DNA of 32,338 nucleotides from Holophagaceae bacterium. GTDB taxonomy: Bacteria > Acidobacteriota > Holophagae > Holophagales > Holophagaceae. Positions within the stretch are counted from its first letter, which is position 1. Each line of letters starts with the position of its first letter. This document shows positions 7,366 to 14,237 of this stretch, piece by piece. The position numbers and the translations under genes were made by a program. The notes beneath the pieces were generated by a model. It was not told the origin of the DNA. It searched no databases and was given only the letters and a program-made list of their open reading frames with translations. Where the stretch lies: NCBI GenBank assembly GCA_025361205.1, contig JANYAS010000091.1, positions 1 to 32,338 of the forward strand, given 5' to 3'.

Positions 7366-8940
7366 CTAAAGGCTGGCCCAGTCGGTCTTGATGAAACCAA
7401 CGGTGGTTCCGGCCCCACGCCCCACGGCCGGACGGGCTTCCGCATCGTCATCCCTGACTGCCTGCCAATGGGTGAACCCATCAAGGGCCAGCCGGCTCCC
7501 CGAGTGGGTACCAAGGCCCGCGAAGGGTAGGCGGGCCTCGGGGTCATCGGCGGTGCGGTTGATGCCAATCATGTCCGCCCTGCTCTCGCGCTTGAACTGC
7601 TCAAGGCTCCTGTGGTCCTGGGTGTAGATACTGACGGCGAAGCCGCAGGGCGAGCCGTTGGTCCAGGTGAGGGCCTCATCCAGGTCCTTGAAGGTTGTCA
7701 GGTTCACCGTGGGGCCGAGCCCCTGGTGCTGGAACAGGCCCATGTCGGGGGTCACGCCATCCCATACGCAGGGCTGCATGTAGGCGCCGTGGGCGATGTC
7801 GCCCTTCACTTGGCTGGTGCGGTTGGCCTCGGCCCACTGTTCGCCGCCGGCAAGCAGGGTGGCGCCGCCCGTCCTGCCCAGTTCCCATTGCTCGCGGAAC
7901 GCCGTCGCGGAGCGGGCATTGATCATGGGACCGTAGGCCACGTCTGGATCCGTCATGGGGTTGCCAATGGAAAGGCTGGCGATCCGGTCCATGAGCGCCT
8001 GTCTGAACCTGGCCGCGCAGGCTTCGTGAAGCAGGATGTTGGCCAGGCCGATGGGGCGTTGCCCCGCATGGCTGAAGGCGGCGCGGAGGGCATCCTGGAC
8101 AGCTCGATCGAGGTCTGCATCCGGCATGACCACCATGGCGCCTTTGCCAACCAGGTCCAGATTCGGGAGGATCAGGTTCCGCCCGCACAGCTCGCCGACG
8201 GTTCGCCCGAGGGCCGTGGAGCCCACGAAACTGAACGCCTGGAAGTGGCCCTTGTCGATGCCCGCGAGGAAATGCTTGCCGCAGCCGGCCCGTCCGCGGC
8301 CGTTGACGGTGTTCACCACGCCCGGCGGAAGGCCCGCTTCCATGAGGGCCCGAAGGAGGAGGTAGGCGGCCGTCGGGGCGTTGTCGCTGGGCTTCCACAC
8401 CACCGTGTTACCGCAGAGGATTGCCGGGAGGAGCTTTCGCCCCGGCGCTGACAGCGGGGAGCTGCCCGTCGCCAGGATGCCGCAGACGCCCACGGGACGG
8501 CGGCTGGCAGCCACCCTGGAAGGGAGCGTTTGGCTGGGCAGGTGCCGAAGTTCGGCGGCGAAGAACGCACACGCATCAATGGCCTCCTGCACCTCGTTCA
8601 GGGCCTCCTGCGGGATCATGCCGATTTCCCGGGTGACGATGCGGGCTAGTTGCTCCTGATGCTCGGTCAGGATCCCTGCGGTGCGTTGCACCACGGCTCC
8701 CCGTTCAGACGCAGGCAGCCCCGACCAGGACTTGAAGGCATCCGCCGCGGCCTTGGCGGCCCGGGCCACGTCCTTTTCGCCGCTATCCGGAAACATGCCC
8801 ACCAGATCCCGGCTATCCACGGCCGACTTGGACTGGATCAGGGACAGATCGCCCTCGACCTCCTTGCCGTTGACGATGTTGAAACCGATGACGCTTTTTC
8901 CAGCCGCGACGGCGTGGGGCGAGTTGGCTTTGAGATACAT
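7366..8940 (-). CDS. Aldehyde dehydrogenase-like protein with degenerate active site (likely pseudoenzyme)
   Basis: The 524-residue product has the ALDH fold over its full length: the VGVCGI strand, GNTVVWKPSDNAPTAA, SFVGSTALGR, DADLDRAV and PFAGLGTHSGSR. The chemistry is gone. The catalytic Cys in the usual GQxC is Pro296 (GQRP), read directly at 8053-8055. The general-base Glu of ELGGK is Asp262 (DLVGK), exactly 34 residues before it as in active enzymes. The Asn of PWN is Ser160, and the EEIFGP nucleotide-site motif is HQGLGP. The frame is intact, so this is a maintained protein and not a broken gene. ATG 8940 has GGAG 8 bases upstream. The ancestral type may be semialdehyde dehydrogenase (ALDH4/7-like), but the present role is unknown. 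Confidence 0.88.
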   Translation of the reverse strand: MYLKANSPHAVAAGKSVIGFNIVNGKEVEGDLSLIQSKSAVDSRDLVGMFPDSGEKDVARAAKAAADAFKSWSGLPASERGAVVQRTAGILTEHQEQLARIVTREIGMIPQEALNEVQEAIDACAFFAAELRHLPSQTLPSRVAASRRPVGVCGILATGSSPLSAPGRKLLPAILCGNTVVWKPSDNAPTAAYLLLRALMEAGLPPGVVNTVNGRGRAGCGKHFLAGIDKGHFQAFSFVGSTALGRTVGELCGRNLILPNLDLVGKGAMVVMPDADLDRAVQDALRAAFSHAGQRPIGLANILLHEACAARFRQALMDRIASLSIGNPMTDPDVAYGPMINARSATAFREQWELGRTGGATLLAGGEQWAEANRTSQVKGDIAHGAYMQPCVWDGVTPDMGLFQHQGLGPTVNLTTFKDLDEALTWTNGSPCGFAVSIYTQDHRSLEQFKRESRADMIGINRTADDPEARLPFAGLGTHSGSRLALDGFTHWQAVRDDDAEARPAVGRGAGTTVGFIKTDWASL

Positions 8941-9048
8941 GCCGGGCTCCAGAGGGGGAGGGAAAGCACAACTTCGGCGCTGCGTTTGCACGCCTATGCT
9001 CCAGTCATCGGCCTCCAGCCTGTACACTGGAGAATTGCCGGAGTCCGG

Positions 9049-9798
9049 GTGTTCGACAGCATTTCCATCCCCACCATCCTCGTCAGCTATGCGGCCTTGC
9101 TCTTCAGCCTCAGCGTGCATGAAGCCAGTCATGCCACCACGGCCTACTGGCTGGAGGACGACACGGCAGCCCGGCTGGGGCGGATGACCCTAAATCCACT
9201 GGCCCACATGGACCTACTGGGCACCTTCGTGTTCCCGCTGCTGGGGATGGCCACGGGCTTTCCCTTCATCGGCTGGGCCAAGCCCGTGCCTGTGGATTCC
9301 CGGAAGCTCACCCGGCGCTACACACAGCGAGGCGGGGTCGCCATTGTCTCCGCCGCCGGGCCAGCCTCGAACCTGTTGCTGGCGGTGATCTTCCTGGCCG
9401 TGCTGCTGCTCCTGGTCAAGCTGGTGGCCCTCCCGCCGGCCCTTGAGCTCAAGGTCTTCACCCATGCCCTCCTGCTGCGAAGGGTCGAGAGTCTTCAGGC
9501 CCTGCAACTGGGCACTGCGATGACGTTGGCGCTGGCCCTCACGGGCCGCCTGGTGCTTATCAACATCGGCCTCGCCCTCTTCAACCTACTGCCCATGGGA
9601 CCCTTGGATGGGTCAGGGATCCTGCGTGGCATGCTGCCCTGGCAATGGTTGCCCAAATATGATCGAATCCAACCCTGGATGGGCGGAGCGTTGATCGTGC
9701 TCGCCCTCACGGGCCTCCTCGGCTACGTCATCGGTCCCGTCTTTGTCGTGATCCTCACGGGCATCGAATTTGTCGCCCGACTCTTTCTCGGAGTTTGA
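9049..9798 (+). CDS. Site-2 protease family zinc metalloprotease (M50)
   Basis: This is a 249-residue polytopic membrane protein. The zinc site is complete: HEASH (HExxH) near residue 24 in the first helix region and NLLPMGPLDGSG near 182-193, which supplies the third ligand Asp. Family members cut substrates within the membrane, often to release anti-sigma factors, but this small form (FwdE/YwhC-like, without a PDZ domain) has no assigned substrate. The start is GTG 9049 with GGAG about 5 bases upstream. trpS starts 5 bases after the stop, so the two are probably co-transcribed. The divergent ALDH-like start is 108 bases away. Confidence 0.92.
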   Translation: MFDSISIPTILVSYAALLFSLSVHEASHATTAYWLEDDTAARLGRMTLNPLAHMDLLGTFVFPLLGMATGFPFIGWAKPVPVDSRKLTRRYTQRGGVAIVSAAGPASNLLLAVIFLAVLLLLVKLVALPPALELKVFTHALLLRRVESLQALQLGTAMTLALALTGRLVLINIGLALFNLLPMGPLDGSGILRGMLPWQWLPKYDRIQPWMGGALIVLALTGLLGYVIGPVFVVILTGIEFVARLFLGV

Positions 9799-9803
9799 TC
9801 CCC

Positions 9804-10793
9804 ATGCCCCGCATCCTCTCCGGCATCCAGCCTTCGGGTTCCCAGCACATCGGCCACCTGGTGGGGGCCCTGGACAACTTCACGCGCCTGCAGGGTGAAG
9901 GCGAAGCCTTCTACATGATCGCGGACTGGCATGCGCTGACTTCGAAGTACGAGTCGGTCGAGGAGATCTGGCCCGCCACCCTGGAACTGACCGCGACCTA
10001 CCTCGCCGCGGGCCTGGATCCGGAGCGGGTCACGATCTTCGTGCAGAGCCTGGTAAAGGAGCACGCGGAACTGCACCTGCTGCTGTCCATGGTCACGCCG
10101 CTGTCCTGGCTGGAGCGCGTGCCCACCTACAAGGAGAAGCTCCAAAACTCGGTGGCGGACCTAGGCAGCTACGGGTTCCTCGGCTACCCGCTGCTCCAGA
10201 CGGCCGACATCATCATTTACAGGGCCCACAAGGTGCCCGTAGGCGAGGATCAGCTGTTCCACCTCGAACTGGCCCGAGAAGTGGTCCGCCGTTTCAACTT
10301 CCTCTATCAACGGGAGGTGTTCCCCGAGCCTGAGGCGGTGCTCACCAAGACGCCCAAGGTGCCGGGCCTTGACGGCCGGAAGATGTCCAAGAGCTATGGG
10401 AACTGCATCTACCTGCGGGACACCAACGCCGACATTCTCGAGAAGTGCACGCGGCAGATGGCCTCGGATCCGGCTCGCGTCCGCAAGACTGATCCCGGCA
10501 ATCCCGATATCTGCCCGGTCTTCGAGTTCCACAAGCTCTTCAGCGACGACGCCACGGTGCAGCTGGTGAACACCGAGTGCCGCCGGGCAGGCATTGGCTG
10601 CTTCGACTGCAAGAAACGTGTGGCCGAGGCCATGATCCGCCGCATCGAACCCGTGAGGGAGAAGATCGAAGACCACCTCAGCCGGCCCGGGAACATCGAG
10701 GCAGTGCTGCGGGACGGCAGTGCGCGCGCCAGGACCGTGGCGGCGGAAACCATGGCGGACGTGCGCGCGGCCATGAAGATGCCAGTGCTCTGA
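9804..10793 (+). CDS. trpS: Tryptophan--tRNA ligase
   Basis: TrpRS is a class Ic enzyme that charges tRNA-Trp. The 329-residue length matches bacterial enzymes. The signature HIGH is in SGSQHIGHLVGAL (about 10-22) and the KMSKS loop is in GRKMSKSYGN (about 192-201). The Rossmann core also shows MIADWHALT and YPLLQTADIIIY with VPVGEDQ. ATG 9804 begins 5 bases after the protease stop, with GGAG in the end of that gene serving as ribosome site; the longer TTG start at 9795 is unnecessary. Identification is secure. Confidence 0.97.
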   Translation: MPRILSGIQPSGSQHIGHLVGALDNFTRLQGEGEAFYMIADWHALTSKYESVEEIWPATLELTATYLAAGLDPERVTIFVQSLVKEHAELHLLLSMVTPLSWLERVPTYKEKLQNSVADLGSYGFLGYPLLQTADIIIYRAHKVPVGEDQLFHLELAREVVRRFNFLYQREVFPEPEAVLTKTPKVPGLDGRKMSKSYGNCIYLRDTNADILEKCTRQMASDPARVRKTDPGNPDICPVFEFHKLFSDDATVQLVNTECRRAGIGCFDCKKRVAEAMIRRIEPVREKIEDHLSRPGNIEAVLRDGSARARTVAAETMADVRAAMKMPVL

Positions 10794-10814
10794 GACGGGG
10801 TGTGAAACCGGGTC

Positions 10815-10842
10815 TTGCACCCCTCTGGCAGCGTGTTAAACT
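10815..10842 (+). promoter_or_regulatory. Promoter of tRNA-Lys
   Basis: TTGCAC (10815-10820) and TAAACT (10837-10842) are separated by 16 bases. The tRNA 5' end is 11 bases further on. The position fits a dedicated sigma-70-type promoter for the tRNA gene. Confidence 0.5.
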
Positions 10843-10853
10843 GACGGTCCTGG

Positions 10854-10930
10854 GGTTCCTTAGCTCAGCTGGTTAGAGCATCTGACTCTTAATCAGAGGG
10901 TCCTGGGTTCGAGTCCCAGAGGGACCACCA
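10854..10930 (+). tRNA. tRNA-Lys (anticodon CTT)
   Basis: The 77-base gene folds fully. The acceptor GGTTCCT pairs with AGGGACC (one G-T pair), followed by discriminator A and an encoded CCA (10928-10930). The anticodon stem TCTGA/TCAGA encloses loop CTCTTAA with anticodon CTT, reading the lysine codon AAG. The D arm (AGCTCAGCTGGTTAGAGC) and T arm (CTGGGTTCGAGTCCCAG) are canonical. It stands alone between trpS and the proline dehydrogenase gene. Confidence 0.98.
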
Positions 10931-10938
10931 CCCCAGAG

Positions 10939-10969
10939 GCCCGCAGATCCCAAGTCTGCGGGCTTTTTT
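10939..10969 (+). terminator. Intrinsic terminator after tRNA-Lys
   Basis: A 9-bp stem pairs GCCCGCAGA (10939-10947) with TCTGCGGGC (10955-10963). The loop is 7 bases, and six Ts follow. Confidence 0.92.
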
Positions 10970-11030
10970 CATTTTGTCTCTCCCGTCACATCATCCCCTG
11001 GCGCAGCCTTCCTGTGGGGGGCGGTGCCGC

Positions 11031-11056
11031 TATATTTGAAGGGTTGGCCAATCCCT
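11031..11056 (+). promoter_or_regulatory. -10 element and downstream palindrome ahead of proline dehydrogenase
   Basis: TATATT at 11031-11036 is a good -10 hexamer; the -35 is unclear. Immediately after it, AGGGTTGGCCAATCCCT (11040-11056) is a near-palindrome centred on TTGGCCAA with one bulged T. It would overlap the predicted transcription start, a common place for a repressor site. The regulator is unknown. Confidence 0.4.
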
Positions 11057-11097
11057 ATGGAAAGGTCCGGAAACGCAGGATCGTCGGGAGGAATACC

Positions 11098-11994
11098 GTG
11101 GACTTGAAAAACGCCATCATCGACCTCATGCCAGGTCGCCTCGTCCGAATCTTCGCGTCCCCCTACACCGCAGGCAAGGGCATCTCCAGCGGTGTGGGCA
11201 AAGCCGGCGAGCTCCACACGCAATTGGGCCTCTCATCCACCCTGGATCTGCTGGGCGAGGAAGTATTCCTCCGGGAGGATGTGGAGGCCACGGTCCAGGT
11301 GTACTTCCGCATGATCGAGGCCGTAAAGGATCGCCCCTACGCAAGCATCAGCCTCAAGCCCACCCAGCTGGGCATCAACGAGAGCGAAGCCTACTGCCAG
11401 GACAACCTACGCCGCATCGTCGCCGCCGCGGCTCCCCACGGCCTCCACATCACCCTGGACATGGAGGACCGGCACTTCACGGACGTCACCCTCCGCATGT
11501 TCAAGGCCATCCGGGACGAGTTCGATAACTTCGGGATCGTGTTGCAGAGCCGCCTCTTCCGCACCGCAGAAGATATCAAGGCCTTGCATACCAAGCCTTG
11601 CAAGGTCCGGATCTGCATTGGTATCTACAAGGAACCTGTGGAGGTGGCCCTTCAGGACAAGGCCGACATGAAGGCGAAACTATTCGACTATGTGCAGCTG
11701 CTGCTCGATCACGGCCACTACCCCGAGATCGCCACCCACGACGAGCCCCTGATCCGCCGGTGCATCGAACACCTGGACAAGCACGCCGTACCGAAGGATG
11801 CCTACGAATTCCAGATGCTGCTGGGCGTTCCCCGCACCGACCTCCAACAGGAAATCGTGAAGCGCGGGCAGATCATGCGCCTTTACCTTCCCTTTGCGGA
11901 GGACTGGAAATACGCCGTGCACTACCTCAAGCGTCGCCTCGCCGCCAATCCAGCCATGGTCGGGATGGTGTTGAAGAACCTGTTCGGTAGCTGA
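11098..11994 (+). CDS. Proline dehydrogenase (monofunctional)
   Basis: Proline dehydrogenase is an FAD enzyme that oxidises proline to 1-pyrroline-5-carboxylate and passes electrons to quinone. The 298-residue protein is the short single-domain form. Visible hallmarks of the (beta/alpha)8 fold are ISLKPTQLG, the HITLDMED segment, LQSRLFRTAEDI, VRICIGIYKEP, ATHDEPLIRRC, EFQMLLGVP and LRLYLPFAEDW..AVHYLKRRLAANP near the end. GTG 11098 is chosen for its GGGAGGAA ribosome site. A partner pyrroline-5-carboxylate dehydrogenase is not encoded beside it; the only ALDH homologue in the window (7366-8940) lacks catalytic residues. Confidence 0.94.
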   Translation: MDLKNAIIDLMPGRLVRIFASPYTAGKGISSGVGKAGELHTQLGLSSTLDLLGEEVFLREDVEATVQVYFRMIEAVKDRPYASISLKPTQLGINESEAYCQDNLRRIVAAAAPHGLHITLDMEDRHFTDVTLRMFKAIRDEFDNFGIVLQSRLFRTAEDIKALHTKPCKVRICIGIYKEPVEVALQDKADMKAKLFDYVQLLLDHGHYPEIATHDEPLIRRCIEHLDKHAVPKDAYEFQMLLGVPRTDLQQEIVKRGQIMRLYLPFAEDWKYAVHYLKRRLAANPAMVGMVLKNLFGS

Positions 11995-12010
11995 GCCCAG
12001 ATTTTTACTG

Positions 12011-12039
12011 TTGGGAAACTAATCCGCTGGGGTTATGGT
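12011..12039 (+). promoter_or_regulatory. Candidate promoter for the small cysteine-rich peptide
   Basis: TTGGGA (12011-12016) and TATGGT (12034-12039) have a 17-base spacer and lie 38 bases before the ATG at 12078. Each hexamer matches consensus at four of six positions. Confidence 0.35.
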
Positions 12040-12077
12040 GCTTTCGGGGGACCGTGTCCCGCCGATATGGAGGTTCC

Positions 12078-12275
12078 ATGAAGAAGATTCTGGCACTTGC
12101 CCTGGTGAGTTCTTTTGCCTTGATGGGCTACGCCGCCGAGGACAAGAAGGCCGAACCCAAGAAGTCAGCCTGTGGAATGGCCTGCTGTGAAAAGAACAAG
12201 GTCGCTTCTTGCAAGGAATGCCCCGATTGCGGGAAGAAGAAGGACGCCCCCAAGGAAGCCCCTAAGAAGAGTTGA
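12078..12275 (+). CDS. Small secreted Cys/Lys-rich peptide
   Basis: This is a 65-residue protein with a clean signal peptide (MKKILALALVSSFALMGYAA, cleavage expected near residue 20). The mature part, about 45 residues, is rich in Lys and has six cysteines in two clusters, ACGMACC and SCKECPDC, then a Lys/Pro tail. The Cys arrangement suggests metal binding or disulfide formation in the periplasm; no named family is recognised. The start is supported by GGAGG 4 bases upstream. The gene is a single unit with its own candidate promoter and a strong terminator, which supports its being real despite its size. Confidence 0.8.
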   Translation: MKKILALALVSSFALMGYAAEDKKAEPKKSACGMACCEKNKVASCKECPDCGKKKDAPKEAPKKS

Positions 12276-12310
12276 CCCTTTCTCAGGCCAGCCTTTTGGC
12301 TGCAGTAACA

Positions 12311-12337
12311 AACCCCGGAGTTAGCCTCCGGGGTTTT
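12311..12337 (+). terminator. Intrinsic terminator after small Cys-rich gene
   Basis: AACCCCGGAG (12311-12320) pairs with CTCCGGGGTT (12326-12335) across a 5-base loop, and the Ts continue to 12337. Confidence 0.9.
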
Positions 12338-12371
12338 GCGTTCCGGCTCCGTTCGTGATTGTCTGGATGGG

Positions 12372-14237
12372 ATGACTATTCGCCGCTGGATTCCCCCATC
12401 CGCCTTGCTGTTTCTGGCCGCCCTGACCGCGGCCGGTTGGATGTGGACCCAGGAACCGCTCCCCGTGGCGGTCCGGGAGAGAGCCGCTTCAACAAAGCAG
12501 GGCCTGATGGGAAACCCCTCGCCTCCGGAACCGCTGGTGGATCAGGCTCCGCTGCTAACGGCCCGGGGCCTCGCAGCCTTGGCTGGAACCTCGGAAGAGA
12601 AGCAATTCGGCCACCAGGCCGAACGCTTGGCCAATCACGAAGTGGATCTCGCCTTTGCAGATGCCCTGCGGCGGGCCGCCTCGGCCCAGCCCCAAGAGTC
12701 CCCCGAGGTCAAGGCCCTGGCGGAGGCCAAGGCCAAGGCCCAGGCCGTGGTCGAGGTCGACCAGCAAGTCCTAGTTCGGCTCAATCGTCAGCTCGCCACC
12801 GCAGAGGAAGCGCAGAAGGGCCCCCTGCAGGACCAGTCGGAAGTGGCCAAGGCCCAGCTTGAGTTGGATCAGGATGAATTCGACTCGGCTTCCGAAGACC
12901 TCGCCCGGGCTGGCGGTGATCCCCAGGCCAAGATCAAGCGACTCAAAGAGGCCCATGAGACTGTAAACCAGGTGTCTTCTCAGAGCCTTGCGGCGAGCCA
13001 GCCGTCGTCGGCCTTCCACCCAGGAAGCCTGGCAGGGCGGTTCGCGGAGTGGTCCTCCCTGCGGGCCAAAGCCGAACGGCTGGAGGGGGCTCGTCAGGAC
13101 GCACTGTCCAAGGCGCAGACCTTGACTGAGCGGCACGAGACGATCTCGAAGAAATCCGAACAGGAAAAGGAGGACCGCGAGGCCGCGAAGTACTGGGCCT
13201 CCAACCTCGTCAAGGAATCAGCGGCCCAAGGGCAGGGACCTGGGAAGGACCAGGCTCAGCAGGCCGTGTCCTACCTCCAGCAGTACGGCGACGTTCAGCG
13301 CCGGCTTTCGGACATGGGCCGCCGCCTCCTGGACCAGAAGGGGCTGGCGGAGGTCTACAGCAATTGGAAGTCCCTTGTGGTGAGCTACGAGGTGAAGGCT
13401 CTGCATGGCATGCTCAACCGCATCCTGTGGATCCTTGGCCTCGCCCTGGCCACCTACATGGCAGGACTCCTTGTGGATCACCTCTTCCATCGGGTCTCCG
13501 AAGAGAACAAGGGCGCGGGCACCCTTCGGGTGGTGGTGAAGCTGGTGCTTCAGGTGGCGTGTGCCCTGGCCATCCTCTTCATCACCTTTGGACTGCCAGC
13601 CCAGACCACGACGGTCCTCGGCCTGGCCGGTGCGGGTCTCACGGTGGCCATGAAGGATTTCATCGTGGCCTTCTTCGGCTGGTTCGTGCTCATGGGCCGC
13701 AATGGCATTCGCGTGGGCGACTGGGTGGAGATCCGTGGTGTGGGCGGAGAAGTGGTCGAGATTGGCCTCCTGCGCACCGTGGTGCTGGAAACCGGTAGCT
13801 GGAATGATGCGGGACATCCCACCGGTCGCCGCGTGTCCTTTGTCAACAGCTTCGCCATCGAGGGCCACTTCTTCAACTTCTCCACCTCGGGCAAGTGGAT
13901 GTGGGACGAGCTGCGGGTGCTGATTCCGACGGGCCTGGATCCCTACCCTGTCATCGATGGCCTCCAGAAGCTGGTGGACCAGGAGACAGCGGAGAATGCC
14001 CGTCTCGCCGAAGAGGAGTGGAAGGGGGCCACGTCGCGGTACCGGGTGCAATCCTTCTCTGCTTCGCCCGGGCTGAACGTCGTGCCCACCTCCAGTGGGG
14101 TCGAGGTTCGGGCCCGTTACATCACCAGCGCCATTGAGCGCCATGAAACCCGCCATCGGCTGAACCAGGCCGTGCTGGAGCTCATGCATGGCCCCCGCGG
14201 GGAAGCCGTGGAATCCAACCCGAAAGTTGAGGCTTGA
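12372..14237 (+). CDS. MscS-family mechanosensitive channel with long extracytoplasmic coiled-coil domain
   Basis: The 621-residue protein starts with a signal-like hydrophobic segment (about 8-25). About 300 residues follow that are Ala/Lys/Glu/Gln-rich and strongly predicted as coiled coil, presumably periplasmic. Then come three membrane helices (about 347-371, 388-408, 414-441). The pore helix has the Gly/Ala pattern LGLAGAGLTVAMKDF, and the MscS beta domain follows with GIRVGDWVEIRGVGGEVVEIGLLRTVV and the SFVNSF motif. Family members open under membrane tension and protect against hypo-osmotic shock. ATG 12372 gives the proper N-terminal hydrophobic segment. The stop overlaps the ABC-F start (TGATG), so translation is probably coupled. 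Confidence 0.92.
   Translation: MTIRRWIPPSALLFLAALTAAGWMWTQEPLPVAVRERAASTKQGLMGNPSPPEPLVDQAPLLTARGLAALAGTSEEKQFGHQAERLANHEVDLAFADALRRAASAQPQESPEVKALAEAKAKAQAVVEVDQQVLVRLNRQLATAEEAQKGPLQDQSEVAKAQLELDQDEFDSASEDLARAGGDPQAKIKRLKEAHETVNQVSSQSLAASQPSSAFHPGSLAGRFAEWSSLRAKAERLEGARQDALSKAQTLTERHETISKKSEQEKEDREAAKYWASNLVKESAAQGQGPGKDQAQQAVSYLQQYGDVQRRLSDMGRRLLDQKGLAEVYSNWKSLVVSYEVKALHGMLNRILWILGLALATYMAGLLVDHLFHRVSEENKGAGTLRVVVKLVLQVACALAILFITFGLPAQTTTVLGLAGAGLTVAMKDFIVAFFGWFVLMGRNGIRVGDWVEIRGVGGEVVEIGLLRTVVLETGSWNDAGHPTGRRVSFVNSFAIEGHFFNFSTSGKWMWDELRVLIPTGLDPYPVIDGLQKLVDQETAENARLAEEEWKGATSRYRVQSFSASPGLNVVPTSSGVEVRARYITSAIERHETRHRLNQAVLELMHGPRGEAVESNPKVEA

Noticed and set aside
8941..9132. Longer start for the ALDH-like gene up to 9132
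   Set aside because: The extension shows no ALDH similarity, overlaps the divergent protease start at 9049, and ATG 8940 has a ribosome site.
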